The notes under the pieces are model-generated. The model was not told the DNA's origin and made no database searches. It saw only the letters and a program-made list of their open reading frames with translations. Position numbers and translations under genes: made by a program. From the NCBI GenBank assembly GCA_948099385.1, contig CANUEZ040000103.1:7240501-7304500 (forward strand): 64,000 nt of DNA. Direction: 5' to 3'. Below are positions 22,896 through 34,738 of the stretch, in pieces. How positions within the stretch are numbered: position 1 is the first letter of the stretch; each line of letters begins with the position of its first letter. Origin of the DNA: Fasciola hepatica. Its lineage: Eukaryota > Platyhelminthes > Trematoda > Plagiorchiida > Fasciolidae.

Positions 22896-24800
22896 TTAAA
22901 GTCGAACAATGAGGAGGCACTGCGTAAGCTCAGGGGGAGCATCATTCCAGAATTTGGAATAAGCTGACAGAAAGAATCGGTTCTTCAGACTGAGATTAGA
23001 ATGAGGGACAGGGAGAAAGTAGGTTCTATGTCGGACGGGGTTGGAGCCGGGGGAAGTGAATGAGATATGATAGGAGGTGTGGGCTGTGCTTCGGATTAGC
23101 TCAAAGAGGAAGTCCAAGTTAGGCCTCATGCAACGAAACCATGAGGCTCAATTTGTAGGAGCTCACAGCGCTGGCGGTATGTTAGAGCTACGGATACGCC
23201 CAGCAGCGTTTTGGTGAAGGTACGCTGTACGTCCACAAAAGATACAATAGAGGAACGTGTCAGAGGCTGGAGGTTATCGGACAATATTCTGGGGGCGGTT
23301 TTACGTGTGAGAGATACATGGGAAGGCGAATAGCCGGTAGTAAAAACGTCGACGAATCAGGCCTTGGGTTTGTTTATACTTAGAGACTCGGAACGACGCC
23401 TGCTCTGAGAAGCTAAAGAAACAAAAGTAGCGTACGCCAAGATCAATAACCGTGGGGTGTATGGGGATGGATAGGCCGTCCAGATAAATTTGGCCGGGTG
23501 GTACAGTGCACTTTCAAGGCAGGAGAAAGCTTTTCTACGCAGAGAATTTCATGAACCACGAGATGCATTAAGTTTGGTGGGCGAGAGAGAGTAAGTCACG
23601 CGATATGTTGCACAGGGTTTAACAAAAGAAATTGCATCTTCAATCTCCAAATGGGTAAACAGAATTGATGAAAGGGGGACAGAAGTGCAGAGGTGGACTG
23701 TGGGAAGAGGGATAGCAGATCATTTTGTAAGGGGGGAAGATAAATGCCCATTGAAGGCCCCGAAAATAGGTGCTGAGGCATTGGCGGGAGATGAGCCGCA
23801 GGTGGGGGATTCGGGCGAAGTGAGATATGAGTAATTAGGCCTTTTACTGAGCAACTTGTACGCGTAGCCAGTTTTGAGGGGATGTGCTAGGGAAATGGCC
23901 TCTCGCATTCTCAAATGGGAGATGGCCTTAAAACACAACTACAGTCGCAGCTGGTTAATGCGCACAAGAATTGTAAAGCCGCGTGATCTAGCGAAGTTGA
24001 GCCACAGCCTAATCAGCTTACATTGTAAAAGTGACAGGCGTAAGCTGTTGGACTTGGGGCGTGGATCGGCACAAAGGTCAGCGGTACTTAAGCAGTGTAG
24101 GAGGTTGGAGTAGAGAGACTTCACAAAGGCAAGGGGATCAGAGGAAAGAAAAAAGTTATCCCGGTTAAGGGAATGGCTAATCATTGGTACCAGGGGCAAG
24201 GTACATGAAAGGTAGGAAGTCGGAACAGGGGGAGGGGATTGCATCGAATGAAAACAGCTGAAGCAGCTGAACTTGCACCTGGCAATACGGTGGTCACTAA
24301 CCAGGAATTAATAAGTCATCTGGGTGGTCATACCGGAAACATCTATGGTGAATACTGGGTCCGAGATTTTGTTCCCCCTTGACGGGCAGGAGATATGTGG
24401 GGTCCATCAGCCAAGGCGGACACAGAAATGGAAGGTAGAGAGCGCGGGAGGGTTAGTAGGAGGACAAGCAGATCGAATGAGGGTCAAGTCACGCACAATA
24501 ATTTTCGCATTGGCGGGATAGTCAAGGGCAGCAATAAAGACATCCACGGCGCAGCCATTTTTGCAGGCTCCAGACCCGGGATCGTAGAAGCAGCCAGGAA
24601 AGATGTTGTGGCCAGAGGCATGAACAGGTCACCATACCGAATCCTCAAAAAGGAGAATAGAGGGGTGGTCAATGCTACTAGCGCGGATAGCGAATTTGAC
24701 AAGGGCTTGGCAGCCTTTTCCACGCCTGCACTGGCGGGTGTTCGAGAAGCACTGTTACCAAGCTATGCAAACAAGGTCAAGCAAGGCGTCATTTGATAGC
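22896..24800 (-). pseudogene. CR1-B: decayed ORF2 (endonuclease to RT C-terminus)
   Basis: Pieces of a non-LTR ORF2 lie in the right order on the minus strand. At 22896-23129 the RT C-terminal region reads VRHRTYFLPVPHS then SKFWNDAPPEL, against LRHRDSMVLIPVSR and SSLWNKLPPQL in CR1-C. At about 23940-24244 the linker between endonuclease and RT reads NFFLSSDPLAFVKSLYSNLL, against TFFLSDDLHTVVDHLYSTLN. An endonuclease remnant probably lies at about 24240-24750. The central RT, with its catalytic aspartates, is largely missing between 23130 and 23700. Stops and frameshifts throughout make it inactive. Confidence 0.75.
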
Positions 24801-25582
24801 CAGAATTAAGTTGCTATTAAAGTTAGCGTTTGAGTTAAATGCGGTGAAAAGAGCTAGTAGGAAGGAGTTCAGTGTCGGTTTGCGCAAAGCGTTGATACCA
24901 GGTATATGACTATCGGGATTGCTGTGGCGGTGGGGGTTGGGTCTCAGTGGAGACAGGGCGTCAATAGAAGTTGGAGGGCAGTTAGTGTTTTTTGAGGGGC
25001 AGAAGGTAGGTTAAGTGGTAGCCTGATGCGCTGCCGATAGCTGTGGTTGGTCAACACGGTGGGCGTGCAGCAGACTGCTGATGTGGGCCGGAGGAGTGTC
25101 GTGTGACACGGGGGGGGGAGCACGATATGGCGAATTGAGGGGTTCTGAGTATCTGTCGAAGCAAGGCGGACAGTGCGGGGTGCAGTGTTTTAGGTACTAA
25201 AGTGCATAACGTCGAGGGAGGAGCGATCATTGATATAGGTCTGTGAAAAGTTGCCGATATGGTCCATAGGGCAAGTAGCTACATGGCCGCGGGTGTAAAG
25301 GACACCGGTCAGGAAAAAATGCCATCTTGAGTACAGGTAACCTATCTGGTTTGTAGAATCAGCATGAGGCTGGTAGGTCGGCGTCGGGGTGGAGGTATCT
25401 GGGTGACTATCTGAGAGGTGATGGGATGAGAGGCGGAAAGGGAAGGGCGAAATGTGGAAACGTTTGGAGGCTCATGAGCGGTTTGGGAGCCGGTAACTTG
25501 GGGGGTGGGAGGTGGGCCGAGGGAGCGGGATACAGTTACGAACCTGGAGTATCTGATAGGGTACGTAAGTGGTACATCGGGA
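24801..25582 (-). other. Inter-ORF part of CR1-B, no recognisable motif
   Basis: This lies between the recognised ORF2 and ORF1 remnants of CR1-B. It is purine-rich on the plus strand and includes a run of G near 25110. It probably holds the start of ORF2 and the ORF1-ORF2 spacer, too decayed to recognise by eye. Confidence 0.4.
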
Positions 25583-26956
25583 TTAGATTAGGGTTGGTGG
25601 AGGGGAGCGGAGTGGAACAGCGGGGGCATGCTGAGGCCGTAGTATGTAAGGTCGGTGTGCTGGGCGGGAAGGGAAATAGGGTGGCAAAGTAGATGTAGGA
25701 TTAGGGTGACCCATTCTTTCAGAGAGAGGGAAGACAGAGGAAGTGGGTGTGAGGCAGGGAAGTGTGCGTGGCACTGACATGGCTATGAAGTTAACTCCTA
25801 ATCATAGGGACGATAGCCTAAGGCGAATCTGGATAGTGGCCCAACAGGTTTCCACCTGCAGAGTGCGCGAGTACGCTATGAACAACTGCTGACTGAGAGT
25901 TGGGGCTAATTGGTGGAGTGATTAGTCGAACATGTGCGGACCTGGTAAGAGTACCAGGTAGGCGCATAGGAAGATTGGAGAGGCACTTTTGAGGATAAAT
26001 ACGGCTGTTGCGGTTGAGTTAGCAGCAGGTGGGTAGGTTTTGGAGTCTTTGGAGCGAGAGCGGTGGTTGATAACACTTGTCAACGGCCCGGAGGACGGAT
26101 TGGAAGTAGAACGGCGATGAATGACGATTGTACTAGGTTCTTGTATTGGCTCTGAGGCTACGGTGGGGAGCGCGGGCTTAATACTGAAGTGGCGTGCCGC
26201 TTTGGGCCTGAGGTCGGGGAGCGACTGCTGATGGAGTTAGAGGCTACTGAGGGTGATAGAAGAAAAGGGCATAAGTGTGGAAGCGGAACCAAGGGTGGGA
26301 ATATAGACACATCTAGGTCGACCGATTGCAGGTAGACAGGGTGAGGCACTGGACTCACCTTTGACTTCTTTCCAGTGAGACACTAGGTAACCTTCATGTC
26401 GGTTTCAGTGGGGTCAGCCTAAATGAGGAGGCAGAGTTGCCTCACATCGAGTGAGGTATTTTCTGTTGGGGAGGAGTTATCGGGGAATATCCTAATGCCC
26501 TTAAACGGCGAAATGGCGGCAACTGTCGACTTGATGCCAACGTGCTCTGTAGCTGTTAGATGGTGCATGCATTGGAATGGAATAGGGCGGATGTTTGGTC
26601 TGGAACATTGGAAACCACTGGTTGCTTGGAGTTGGTAATGCGATGGTATATTCAAGTCGATGCAGAGTCGAGTAGATGTTCCACCGTTACCAAGTTCTTG
26701 GGGATGTAGTGGCTACAGGATCAAGAAGAGTAGCCAGGGGTGAAGCCTTCGAAAGGATTTCACCAATCAGCTCGACCATGTTTCTTAGCTTGTTCAATCT
26801 CTGCTTAAGGCTATTCGGACTAGAAGAAGCTTCACCGTCGACGTTGACGAGGGCAACGGAGCACGACCTGGTTTTTGATAAGGCTTTGGTGTGCTTGGAT
26901 CTGCCCACTTTAGCGATACGGATGTTTCGGGCACTAGTTGAGGACCGGGATGGCAT
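25583..26956 (-). pseudogene. CR1-B: decayed ORF1
   Basis: The minus-strand frame starting at 26956 (MPSRSSTSARN) contains CSVALVNVDGEA followed by a heptad-like helix. It aligns with CSVSLTDVFGGA of CR1-C and CSVSLTNIHDDT of CR1-D. Further on, STVAAISPFKGIRIFPDNSS (about 26510) matches the STVALRSPFKNIKIAADKNP block, and VDLDV (about 26320) matches the VDLD acidic motif that precedes a proline-rich tail in the other copies. The proline-rich end reaches about 25583. The frame breaks at least twice. This shows ORF1 and ORF2 of one element in normal order on the minus strand. Confidence 0.75.
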
Positions 26957-27744
26957 GATAAGTAAAAGTGTGACGAAAGTACGGAGGTAGCGAGAATTCG
27001 GTCATCTTGGCAGAAACAAGCCAAAGGTCTAGGTAGGCCATGAGATTACGAGAGTGCTATATGCCCACAAGTCTAGGTGCGACCTGTGCAACAATGCGTC
27101 ATAGGAATTGAGCTATATGGCCCACTATATACAAAATTAGGATTAGACACTTGGGACGAAGAGGGATAATGATCCAGTAGAGTTTTGCTGTGTGGTATGC
27201 AGAGATAAAACCTACACAGGATATGGTAGGTACTGTAATATTGCTTGGATCAAAACAGCCGGTTGTACGTGGAGGTATATTTCAGATATGGGATCGATGG
27301 ACTGAATGGAACGAGAGTGCATTCTTATGGAAGAAAATAAACGGAAACACAATGGGGCAGAAACTTTGGAAGGTGCACTGGCGGTTGCGTAACGAAAATA
27401 AGGTAGGAGTCGGTTTATGGGGAGTGGAAAATGAGAAAGCTGGATGGATGGTATCGTGGTGAGAATAAAGTCAGATTTGCTAGGTAAGTCATGTGGAATG
27501 GTAATAAATGGGATACAGTCAGAGAATACCCTGTATAATCCATAACTCTAACTCGAAATAATAACAAGCAGCTGCACGCTGATGCGCCGCAGTTGTTTAC
27601 CCAAATAGGTCACTATTTCGGGTGATGAGGTGCCAGGGTGGATGCAGTCATAATTCTAAACAGTGATATGAGCAAGAAAGAGAACGAGATAACCTGAATT
27701 TCTCGTCGAAGTGACCGCGACCTTTTGGTGTGACGTTCAGGCTT
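26957..27744. other. No gene recognised (possible CR1-B 5' UTR)
   Basis: The stretch lies upstream of the CR1-B ORF1 start. It is purine-rich on the plus strand and has no motif-bearing frame. The 90-codon frame at 27190 shows nothing recognisable. Confidence 0.35.
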
Positions 27745-28001
27745 GGCGTCCGAATCTTATTTGAGACGGGCAATCACTTGAACGTGTGCGAAAAGGATTC
27801 ACCCGAATGTGTATTGAACTCTGGAGCAGGCCCTATGAATATAGGCTTGGAGAACTGAAGTTGTTCTCGCTGGAACAGGGACGGGTAAATGGGCATTTTA
27901 TTGAGGATCCCAGGATTATGAGAGGCTTCTCAGAACTGAAAGGACTTCAGCTGCTCCCAAGGAACACACCGAGTAGCACACTGCCCACCGTAAAATTCTG
28001 A
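27745..28001 (+). pseudogene. CR1-like RT C-terminal fragment
   Basis: The frame reads VRKGFTRMC then YEYRLGELKLFSLEQGRVNG and HFIE. This is the pattern of the RT C-terminal region in CR1-like elements, where an arginine-rich RRxRGDLIE block follows a LxLFSLE motif. CR1-H at 48958-49314 shows the same block in good condition (LDLFSMERRRIRGDLIETFK). Nothing upstream or downstream continues the frame, so this is a short 3' fragment. It stops at 27999-28001. Confidence 0.6.
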
Positions 28002-28516
28002 TGACATGCCGGTAACTAGTGGACAGAGATATATTGTACAGATAAGGAGAACAGTCACAAAATCAGCCTCCAAATAGCCTTGTCAGGGATTATATGCGAT
28101 TTTTACTCAGACTTATGTCCGTTAATTGCCGTACAATGGTGAGTGTTTGCTTTAGTCAAGTGAAGGCCAAATTTGAATCCCAAAGTGGCTCTACTTTGTC
28201 GCGCTTGTGCTTCCATCTGTGAGTCGAGAGTCACTTTAAGTGGCTGTGGATGTCATGACGTTAATTTTTTGATTTAGTGAACATTAGATTTGTGTTTTAT
28301 AGTCAGGCTTTTATAACAATGGTATATTCCTGGACCGTGGTCGAGAGTCACGCATGTAGGCATGATCAGGGTTTACAATATCACTGAATAAGATAGGCAA
28401 TTTACAAATTTCAAGGATTGATTTGCACATAACAGAAACAATGGAATAAGGCTGAGGAGAGTTTAAATGAAACAAAGCGACAAGAGAATACACGGCGAGT
28501 ACGAATTGACTTCGAG

Positions 28517-28801
28517 TCAACTGCGGCAACAGTAACGAATCGGCCGGATGTAGGAGTGTTCAGACGGACACTGGTTTAGGACGCAGGAAATACAACATTC
28601 ACAAGAATAATGCAAGAAGGTGGTCAGTAAATCATATTCATGTTCATCTACTAATGTAATTGGTGATGAGACAAAGGAAGCAGGGAAGGACTTCATGAAC
28701 GTTCGCGGAGGAATACTAATTTTCCCAGATTTGTGGACATGAAATGAAATAGTCCCCCCTGAATAGATGCGACAATTTTCATGAGGAGTAGTGTGTGCCA
28801 T
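28517..28801 (-). pseudogene. Possible endonuclease remnant of another CR1-like copy
   Basis: The minus-strand frame contains SGGTISFHVHKSGKI, resembling the GGGCLIYVRQ segment of the CR1 endonuclease. Later it has CISCVLNQCPSEHSYIRPI, resembling VSCIYRPPNTSQNDFLPI of CR1-C. The spacing between the two is about 15 residues longer than in CR1-C. Proline-rich frames at 29212-29502 on the same strand could be the end of its ORF1, with spacing similar to CR1-C. Support is modest. The stretch 28002-28516 holds nothing clear. Confidence 0.4.
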
Positions 28802-29606
28802 CTATTGTCGGCAGTTCGCAGCTGGTGGAAGATGGATGGAGTTCTAGGAAAGAATAATCGGCAATTGGAATGCCGTGTCCACGAGAAAAAAATAAGGCAA
28901 GACTAGGGTGAAAACCTTCGCAAAAGGCCAGGCTATGCTGGCAAATTGGTAAATACATCATTCTGTTGAGTTGCTTTTGGCTTTCCTGTGTCCATGTTGG
29001 GCTTTTTGGGCAAGGGCTGGTTTCGGTTTTTGTTTGCTGTTTCATCATGGGAAGGAGGAGGGCATCGTCGAAGCTGGACCGATAATTTTTTATTTAGGAG
29101 TCCCCGCATAGTGGCTTCAACATCGGGAGGGTCTTGTAGTGGAAATTCTCCAGTAAGCCTCAGAGGGGCGTATGCGGCAATACCAGGACTTCTTTGAGTG
29201 AAACCCTGTGGCTAGATGGTATTCGCGGTAGCCGGCCTCTGATGTGGTTTTAGACGGGCAGAGAAGATAAGCTGTCTGTGCGATGTATTACAGCTGGGTA
29301 ATATGACTATTGGGTGGTTCGGAAGTTGAAAAATGGAGAATAGCAGTCTGGGAGATGTTCCAGCTGAGGGCAGGCGTAAGCAAACTAACAGATAAGAGCA
29401 CGGAGGTTGGAAATGATGCACAATGGTCTTGGTGAAATGAGGAGTCGTTGGTATTGTGATTTGATGTTCGTGAGGGGTAACTGAGTTTTCACTACGAGGC
29501 AAAGTTATTGATTACCGATTCGGCCGTTCACCGAGAAGTCTTATCTTTCGTGGTTAATAAAGCTGTGGAGGTGCATTTGGACTACAGGGTCTAAGAGATA
29601 CGTGAG

Positions 29607-29806
29607 AAAGCAGCTACGTAACACGAAGAACCTGAATGGTAAGTTTGCGTGATAGATCTATGGGATACATGACAAATCTCACAGTGGTGCTTTACAGGCC
29701 ACAAGGAAGCAGCTGGGACAAATTAGGAACCCGAATGGCAAGATTATATGATAGATCGAGAGAGTGTATGACAAATCCCATCTCGTGGTATCTACAGGCC
29801 TAATGC
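29607..29806. repeat. Diverged two-unit tandem repeat, about 100 bases per unit
   Basis: Both units start AAGCAGCT. They share AAC(C)CGAATGG-type words, then TGATAGATC, ATGACAAATC and TACAGGCC in the same order. The second unit begins at about 29705. No coding potential is seen. Confidence 0.6.
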
Positions 29807-31469
29807 TGCAGGTTTCTGTTGCTTAAGGATGTAAACTGGAGGGTGGTTTGGATTTTAGGACAAGGGAAACGCTGCTTTCTTACGGAAAGGAGGAAAAATA
29901 AATAAGTGGTTGAGAAACACTGGGGCCTTTCTCGACGTTCTTACATGTGTGTTCATATATACAACATTATCTACATGGATATAATAAGCGCTTTGATGAG
30001 ACGTGTCTGTCATCTGATTTATTGATTTGTTGTCCAGAGCCACCGTGGTTTTGCAGCTGACGTCAACTAGCATGCCAGAAGCGCATGGCAGGATACGAGG
30101 TGGTTGAAATCTAGAGCGGAATGTGGACGAGCTTATTTGGAGAAACCAGTTGGCTATCACCCCAGTCGGGGTCATGCGTAGGAACCAAAAGCATCTCAAG
30201 CGGACAAGGGCAGTGTGGAGTTTTCCTTTCGCAGGGTCAGGTCCGAGCTGATGGGAGGTTGCCCATTTCCTTCACAGCCCAAAATTACCCGTATTGAAAG
30301 ATCAAGTCGTTCCCACTAGGTCTTTTTTGTTCTTCACTTTTTCTTTTTCAGCTTTTTTATTTAATATAGGGGTGGTTGAGCCCATATAGGAACTTTTCAA
30401 AGCTCCTCCGCTCGACCGCTGTTTTCCGCGTTTTTGTCATTTGTGTACAACTACTGGGAGTGGTGTATTTTCCCGGAAGCAGCTCTGGTGGAAGTGCCTT
30501 GACATCAGGGGTTTAGCCTGCATGGGATGAGGAAATGCAGAGTGAGGCTAAGCAAACACACGGAGTAGGACAACGAGTGTTGTATTGCACGTGCTTGTAT
30601 ATAAGCTTCAGTCTCGTAAAGCGCCAGACCGTGCCTAAGACTGCAAGAGGCCTTTCTGGTTGAGTTAGGCTGCCACAGTAGGAGATGGTACTGGACACAC
30701 GGAGAGAGGAGAGCAGTCTAAGTTAGTGATGGATTCAGAAGTCCTGGCGACACAGACTAGCGTTCATGTCGGGAAATATAAAAGGAGGAAATAAAGGCCA
30801 ACGCGTAGCTATTGAAAATCGGACATATGGGATAAATGATCTTCGACCATGATGATTGGGGAAAGCAAATTACGGCCGGTCAAGAAAGCTGGGGGGAGGG
30901 AAGCCAGAATAAATAAGAGAAGAGTCGAAGAATTAAGAACTAAAGTAGTAGGCAATGGAACTTAATGTCCCATGATACAGCACCATTGAACCACCTGAAG
31001 CTAGGGGGAAACGTCAATGGCTAAAAGCCTTGAGCTACAGGAAAGTTGTTTTATATGGCTGCCTCAGTACCATATCAAGGGAGGCCGTAATTGTCTAGAC
31101 AGTTGTGAAGACCGACTGATGAGTTAGATAAGGCGTGGTCGTGTAAGGCTTAGGTGATAGTAGGTGAACGTGGATAAGTAGCGAGAACCGACAGGCATCT
31201 AACCAGTTATATTTGTAGACGGCAAAATCTGTATCCCACTGCAATGCGGGTTGTGTGCGGTATGCGTAAAAAAGGATAATTAATAGCAAGCCTGGAGTCT
31301 GTCGTTAGGTAAGAAATGATATGTTTTGGATGTGAGGCTATGATCCTTGTGGTGGAACCCGTTTTCGGAGACCAGCTCGACAGATAGCAGAGAGCGGGAG
31401 GAGAAACGAAAACTGGAGTTCCAAAGTTCAATGTCTTCTCCATTGGCTTGATCTTTAGATATGCTGTCG
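29807..31469. other. No gene recognised
   Basis: This is purine-rich DNA on the plus strand with short chance frames only (the longest about 115 codons, without motif). It lies downstream of the minus-strand fragment CR1-E and may include its 3' UTR, although no 3' signature was found. Confidence 0.35.
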
Positions 31470-32380
31470 TTCGTCAAAGATGACCGATGACAGATGACTC
31501 ACGGTAAGTTGTGATTTTAGGACATGCCTAAACTAGTTTATTGACGCACATTTGCGAGTAGTCAGGGGTAGCTTATTCCAAGGCTTTCAGTGTTTAACGA
31601 GAGAGAAGTTGGGTCATATTGCCAGCCTGGACTGTAGGATGGTCAGATTGAAGTACCTGTGGCGCGGAGAATAAGATGAGGGTAGCAAAAACTGTATAAA
31701 TTTGGTAAAAGTGAACGCAGAGCAGTGAATATGTATATGTAGAATACACAGTTTGGGTCTAACATGTCTAAGCCGCACGGAGTCAAGTTTCAGTAGAGTG
31801 CATAGCTCTTTATAGCTCAGTGGCAAAGAGTAACCTACTAGCTTCTTGCTGAAGGCCTATCTGTCTGACCCTGGCCGCCTGAAATGAGACATGTTCCGAG
31901 AATTGTAGATTGTTATTGTAACGAAGCCCAAGATCCTTCACTGATGAGATTGGGATGACGAGCACTTGGTTCGGTGACAGAGGTCCTGGAGGGACTCGAC
32001 ATCTATAGGTTGACGTCGTCGGCGAAGAAAAAAGGGGTGTCGTGCTGCAAAATCGAAAAAATGTCGTCAATATAGAGTAAGAAAAACAGTGGACAAAGTA
32101 CAGTTTCTTGGTGGTTGCATGTGGCATTTCCCAACCGGAGTGATAATTACCGCTGGTCTTCAAGTGGGCTGCTATGATGGATAAACAGTCACTGAGCATG
32201 AAGCGATGTTGAATGATGTTGCCCGCGTTATGGATTTAAAACGTGTTCACTTAAAAGGCCCTGTGAAGGGGTTTTGGAATGCATCCAGTAGTCTTCTGGT
32301 GAAATGACGAACGATTCCAGCATGTGTCAAATGGCACATGAAGTATGGTCCAGGGTTAGCCCGTTTTCCCTCCGTTCTCC
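31470..32380 (-). pseudogene. CR1-E: decayed RT fragment
   Basis: On the minus strand the order is as follows. NPGPYFMCHL near 32350 resembles the HPGPD block before RT in CR1-C and CR1-D. QHRFMLSDC near 32190 resembles QHGFLQKRSC. FLLYIDDIF and then FFFADDVNL near 32060-32010 are the RT active-site region. KDLGLRYNNNLQFSEH near 31910 resembles RDLGLQYSCTFNFSEH. PLSYKELCTLLKLDSVRLRH near 31800 resembles PLNYMERCEILHLEPLWLRR. The middle of the RT (palm motifs 3 and 4) is deleted and several frame changes occur, so this is an inactive fragment. Confidence 0.75.
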
Positions 32381-32942
32381 GGAATTAATTGCGAATGGTT
32401 GGATAAGTTTTCTGAGAAACCGTCATATTATTCAGTTGCAATGGCTTAAATAAATAAGTGAAAGAGATATCGTATTGAGCAGAAAGAACTCAGCCCTGTG
32501 AAGTTTTCTTTTTGTGGACAGGCCACATTGTGGGAGCTCCGCGTGCGTTGTCCCAAGTTGGGTTTGCCAGGTAAGAGCAATTTTTAGCTTCTTACCTTTC
32601 ATTCTGAGGAATTTGCTCATGGATGCGTCCGCTGAACGCGTCACTGTGATTCTAAGGAACGTGCCGTTCGGCCAACAGCGTGAGGCATGGTTGCAAGGGG
32701 ACACTATTCCGACGGCTCTCTCAAAGCGACCAGCGGTTATGAGCAATATGTTCCTTTGAATACCAATATTGACTCATTTTTTAGTAACAGTTGAAGCTCC
32801 CACTTAAGAAGCAGTTATCTCTAAAAGACAGTCGCCAATAACAGGCCTTGGTTCTTTTTCTGGCGCAATGACTCCCGTTAATAGTTATTCTTCTGGACTG
32901 CTTATGACGTGCACCATAGTCTGCTGACGATGTAAGTACACT
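32381..32942. other. No gene recognised
   Basis: Open frames exist on both strands over 32432-32759 but carry no recognisable motif. This is the place where the 5' end of the Tnp2-like transposon would be expected. I see no CCGG-rich cluster here like those at its other end. Confidence 0.4.
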
Positions 32943-34330
32943 TTTGGACTCCCTGAGAAAGGCCTTTGTCCGTTCTCGTCTGCGTCTGGCCCAACGAAGG
33001 AGAATCTTGGAAGCAATCAGTGGACGTATATCGAATCTTTGTCGGGATCCAAGAAAGGTATTGGGTACATCGAAAGAATGTTCCATCAAGAATCTGGATA
33101 AAGGGCTTCACATTCATGTGGGACTGAATAACTTTCTGACAAGACAACTAAGGAACATCACCACATTTTCTGAAGTGATTGACGTTCAGGTGAACTGTCA
33201 TGGTTATTCGGTTTATCGCTCATCAAATACGCAGCTGTGACCACTACTTGTGAGGGTAATCTCGCTCGTCTGCCTCCAAGTTGTCACCGTCGGTCTATAT
33301 TGTGGTATAAGAAAACCGTACAACGTATCAACTCTCGTGGGTAAATGCGTGAAGGCGTTGAGCAAAGCGTAAACCGAAGGAATACAGTTTGGTGACTAGC
33401 GCCTTCAGTGCCGACCGTCGTCGATGAGCTGCGGTACTCCGGTCCGGAGTTTCGATAAACGAGTGAAAGACCCAACTGGTTAATTTGGTTGCGATAGGTG
33501 AATACAAAGCTGCCTGCACTGTGAAAAAAAGATGACGTTTCCCTGAGTTAAGTGCGAGCTCCTTGACGACGAGGCATTTCGCACAATGCGGCATCGGAAA
33601 CATCACATCAGCCTGAGTCCCTTTGTTTTCCCCCGCCACTAAAATGGTTCAGGCTTTTTCATTAGATCATATGCGTCTTGTCTGTTTGGGTCTGATGGAT
33701 GGACTTTTGGATCACTAGTTGCACGGTCTTCGCAATTCATTTGATCGCCTGGATCAAAGTGCCTGTAAGGACCTTGGCAATCGGATGCCTCAGTCACATG
33801 CCAACAATCCCTATGCTTTCCAGCAGATTTGCCGCCACCTTCATAATATTAACCGGTGGGAAGCAACGGAATTTCGCACATTTTTATTAGATTTCTTGTC
33901 TGTCTGTTTGAAGGACTTGTTGAACAAAGATGCTAATGAGCACTTCATGCTGCTTCTGGTTGCCATTGATATTTTGTGCTATCTGGTTTTGTACATATCA
34001 TGCAATGCCTTTGCGGAATCTATTTTGCGTGCATTTGTGCAAAAACTCCTTTCTTTGGACGATATTTCAAAAAATATATACAACGTAAATCCCTAATTAA
34101 TCCACCTAATGATGTTTCAACCACCAATCGCTGAGCGCGTTTTCCTGTTTTCCATTTTAATCCTATCTACGCAATTTAATATTCAGTGTTTACGGTCCCA
34201 GAAACCCTTCACAGCAGTTGTATCGCCGTTTGTGCGAGCTTATTAGTTCGGACAACCCGGATTCCACTGCCCACACACAGAATGATGTCGGAAAACCAAC
34301 TGACCGATTCCGTGGATGCAGAACGCCGTC
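32943..34330 (+). pseudogene. Decayed Tnp2-like (CACTA-type) transposase
   Basis: The translated blocks fit the order I know for animal proteins related to the Tnp2 transposase family. DPRKVLGTS with a following G-x-H-x-H-V-G-L stretch (about 33040-33130) comes first. SVYRSSNTQL then a stop then PLLVRV follows, where family members usually have a tryptophan in FKSSxxQFWPIL. Next are RSFDKRVKDPTG and FGCDR (about 33450-33500) with HHISLSPF, then LDHMRLVCLGLMDGLLDH (33665-33715), and finally RWEATEFRTFLLDF (33855-33900) with a hydrophobic helix. A YRRLCEL block follows at about 34220. In-frame stops occur at 33238, 33481, 33499 and 33544 and a frame change near 33640, so it is dead. The enzyme would cut and join transposon ends in the nucleus. 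Family assignment is from memory of its motifs. Confidence 0.65.
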
Positions 34331-34735
34331 TTAGTGAACCACAATATCTTGTCCCTCAACTCACAGAACAACATCGCTATCGTTGATGGTAAACCGGTTT
34401 AAATTTTCGACATATGTGAGGCATCTGTTGGTGTGAAATATTTTCGAAACCCGTGTCAGTTTTTCAGCAAACACATGCAGTCGAATCACCTGTACATATA
34501 TTATGCGGACGATTTGTACAATGGTGTTGCAACAATTTCTGTAAGTAGCTTTCTGTGTCAATGCTTTCCCATAAGTGATGGCAGTCTTCATGTAATTGTT
34601 CCCAAATTACATACTCCACCTATTGATATTTCACTTATTGATGTGTATATGGCACTCGAAATTTATAATGAATAATAACACTGCGTATTGCCAACTTCTT
34701 ACTTATTTAGAAGTATTGAGTAGTTGTTTCCTCTT
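34331..34735 (+). other. Possible last part of the Tnp2-like gene and spacer
   Basis: A frame at 34433-34675 on the plus strand (starting KYFRNPCQFFSKHMQSNHLY) may be the end of the transposase, but I cannot anchor it to a known block. A pyrimidine tract ending TCTTGTAG at 34738 could serve as the acceptor for the first visible exon of DUF4806 copy A. Confidence 0.3.
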
Positions 34736-34738
34736 GTA

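Noticed and set aside
24395..24796. Plus-strand open frame of 133 codons
   Set aside because: It is antisense to the CR1-B ORF2 remnant, with no recognisable domain and no neighbour of its own.
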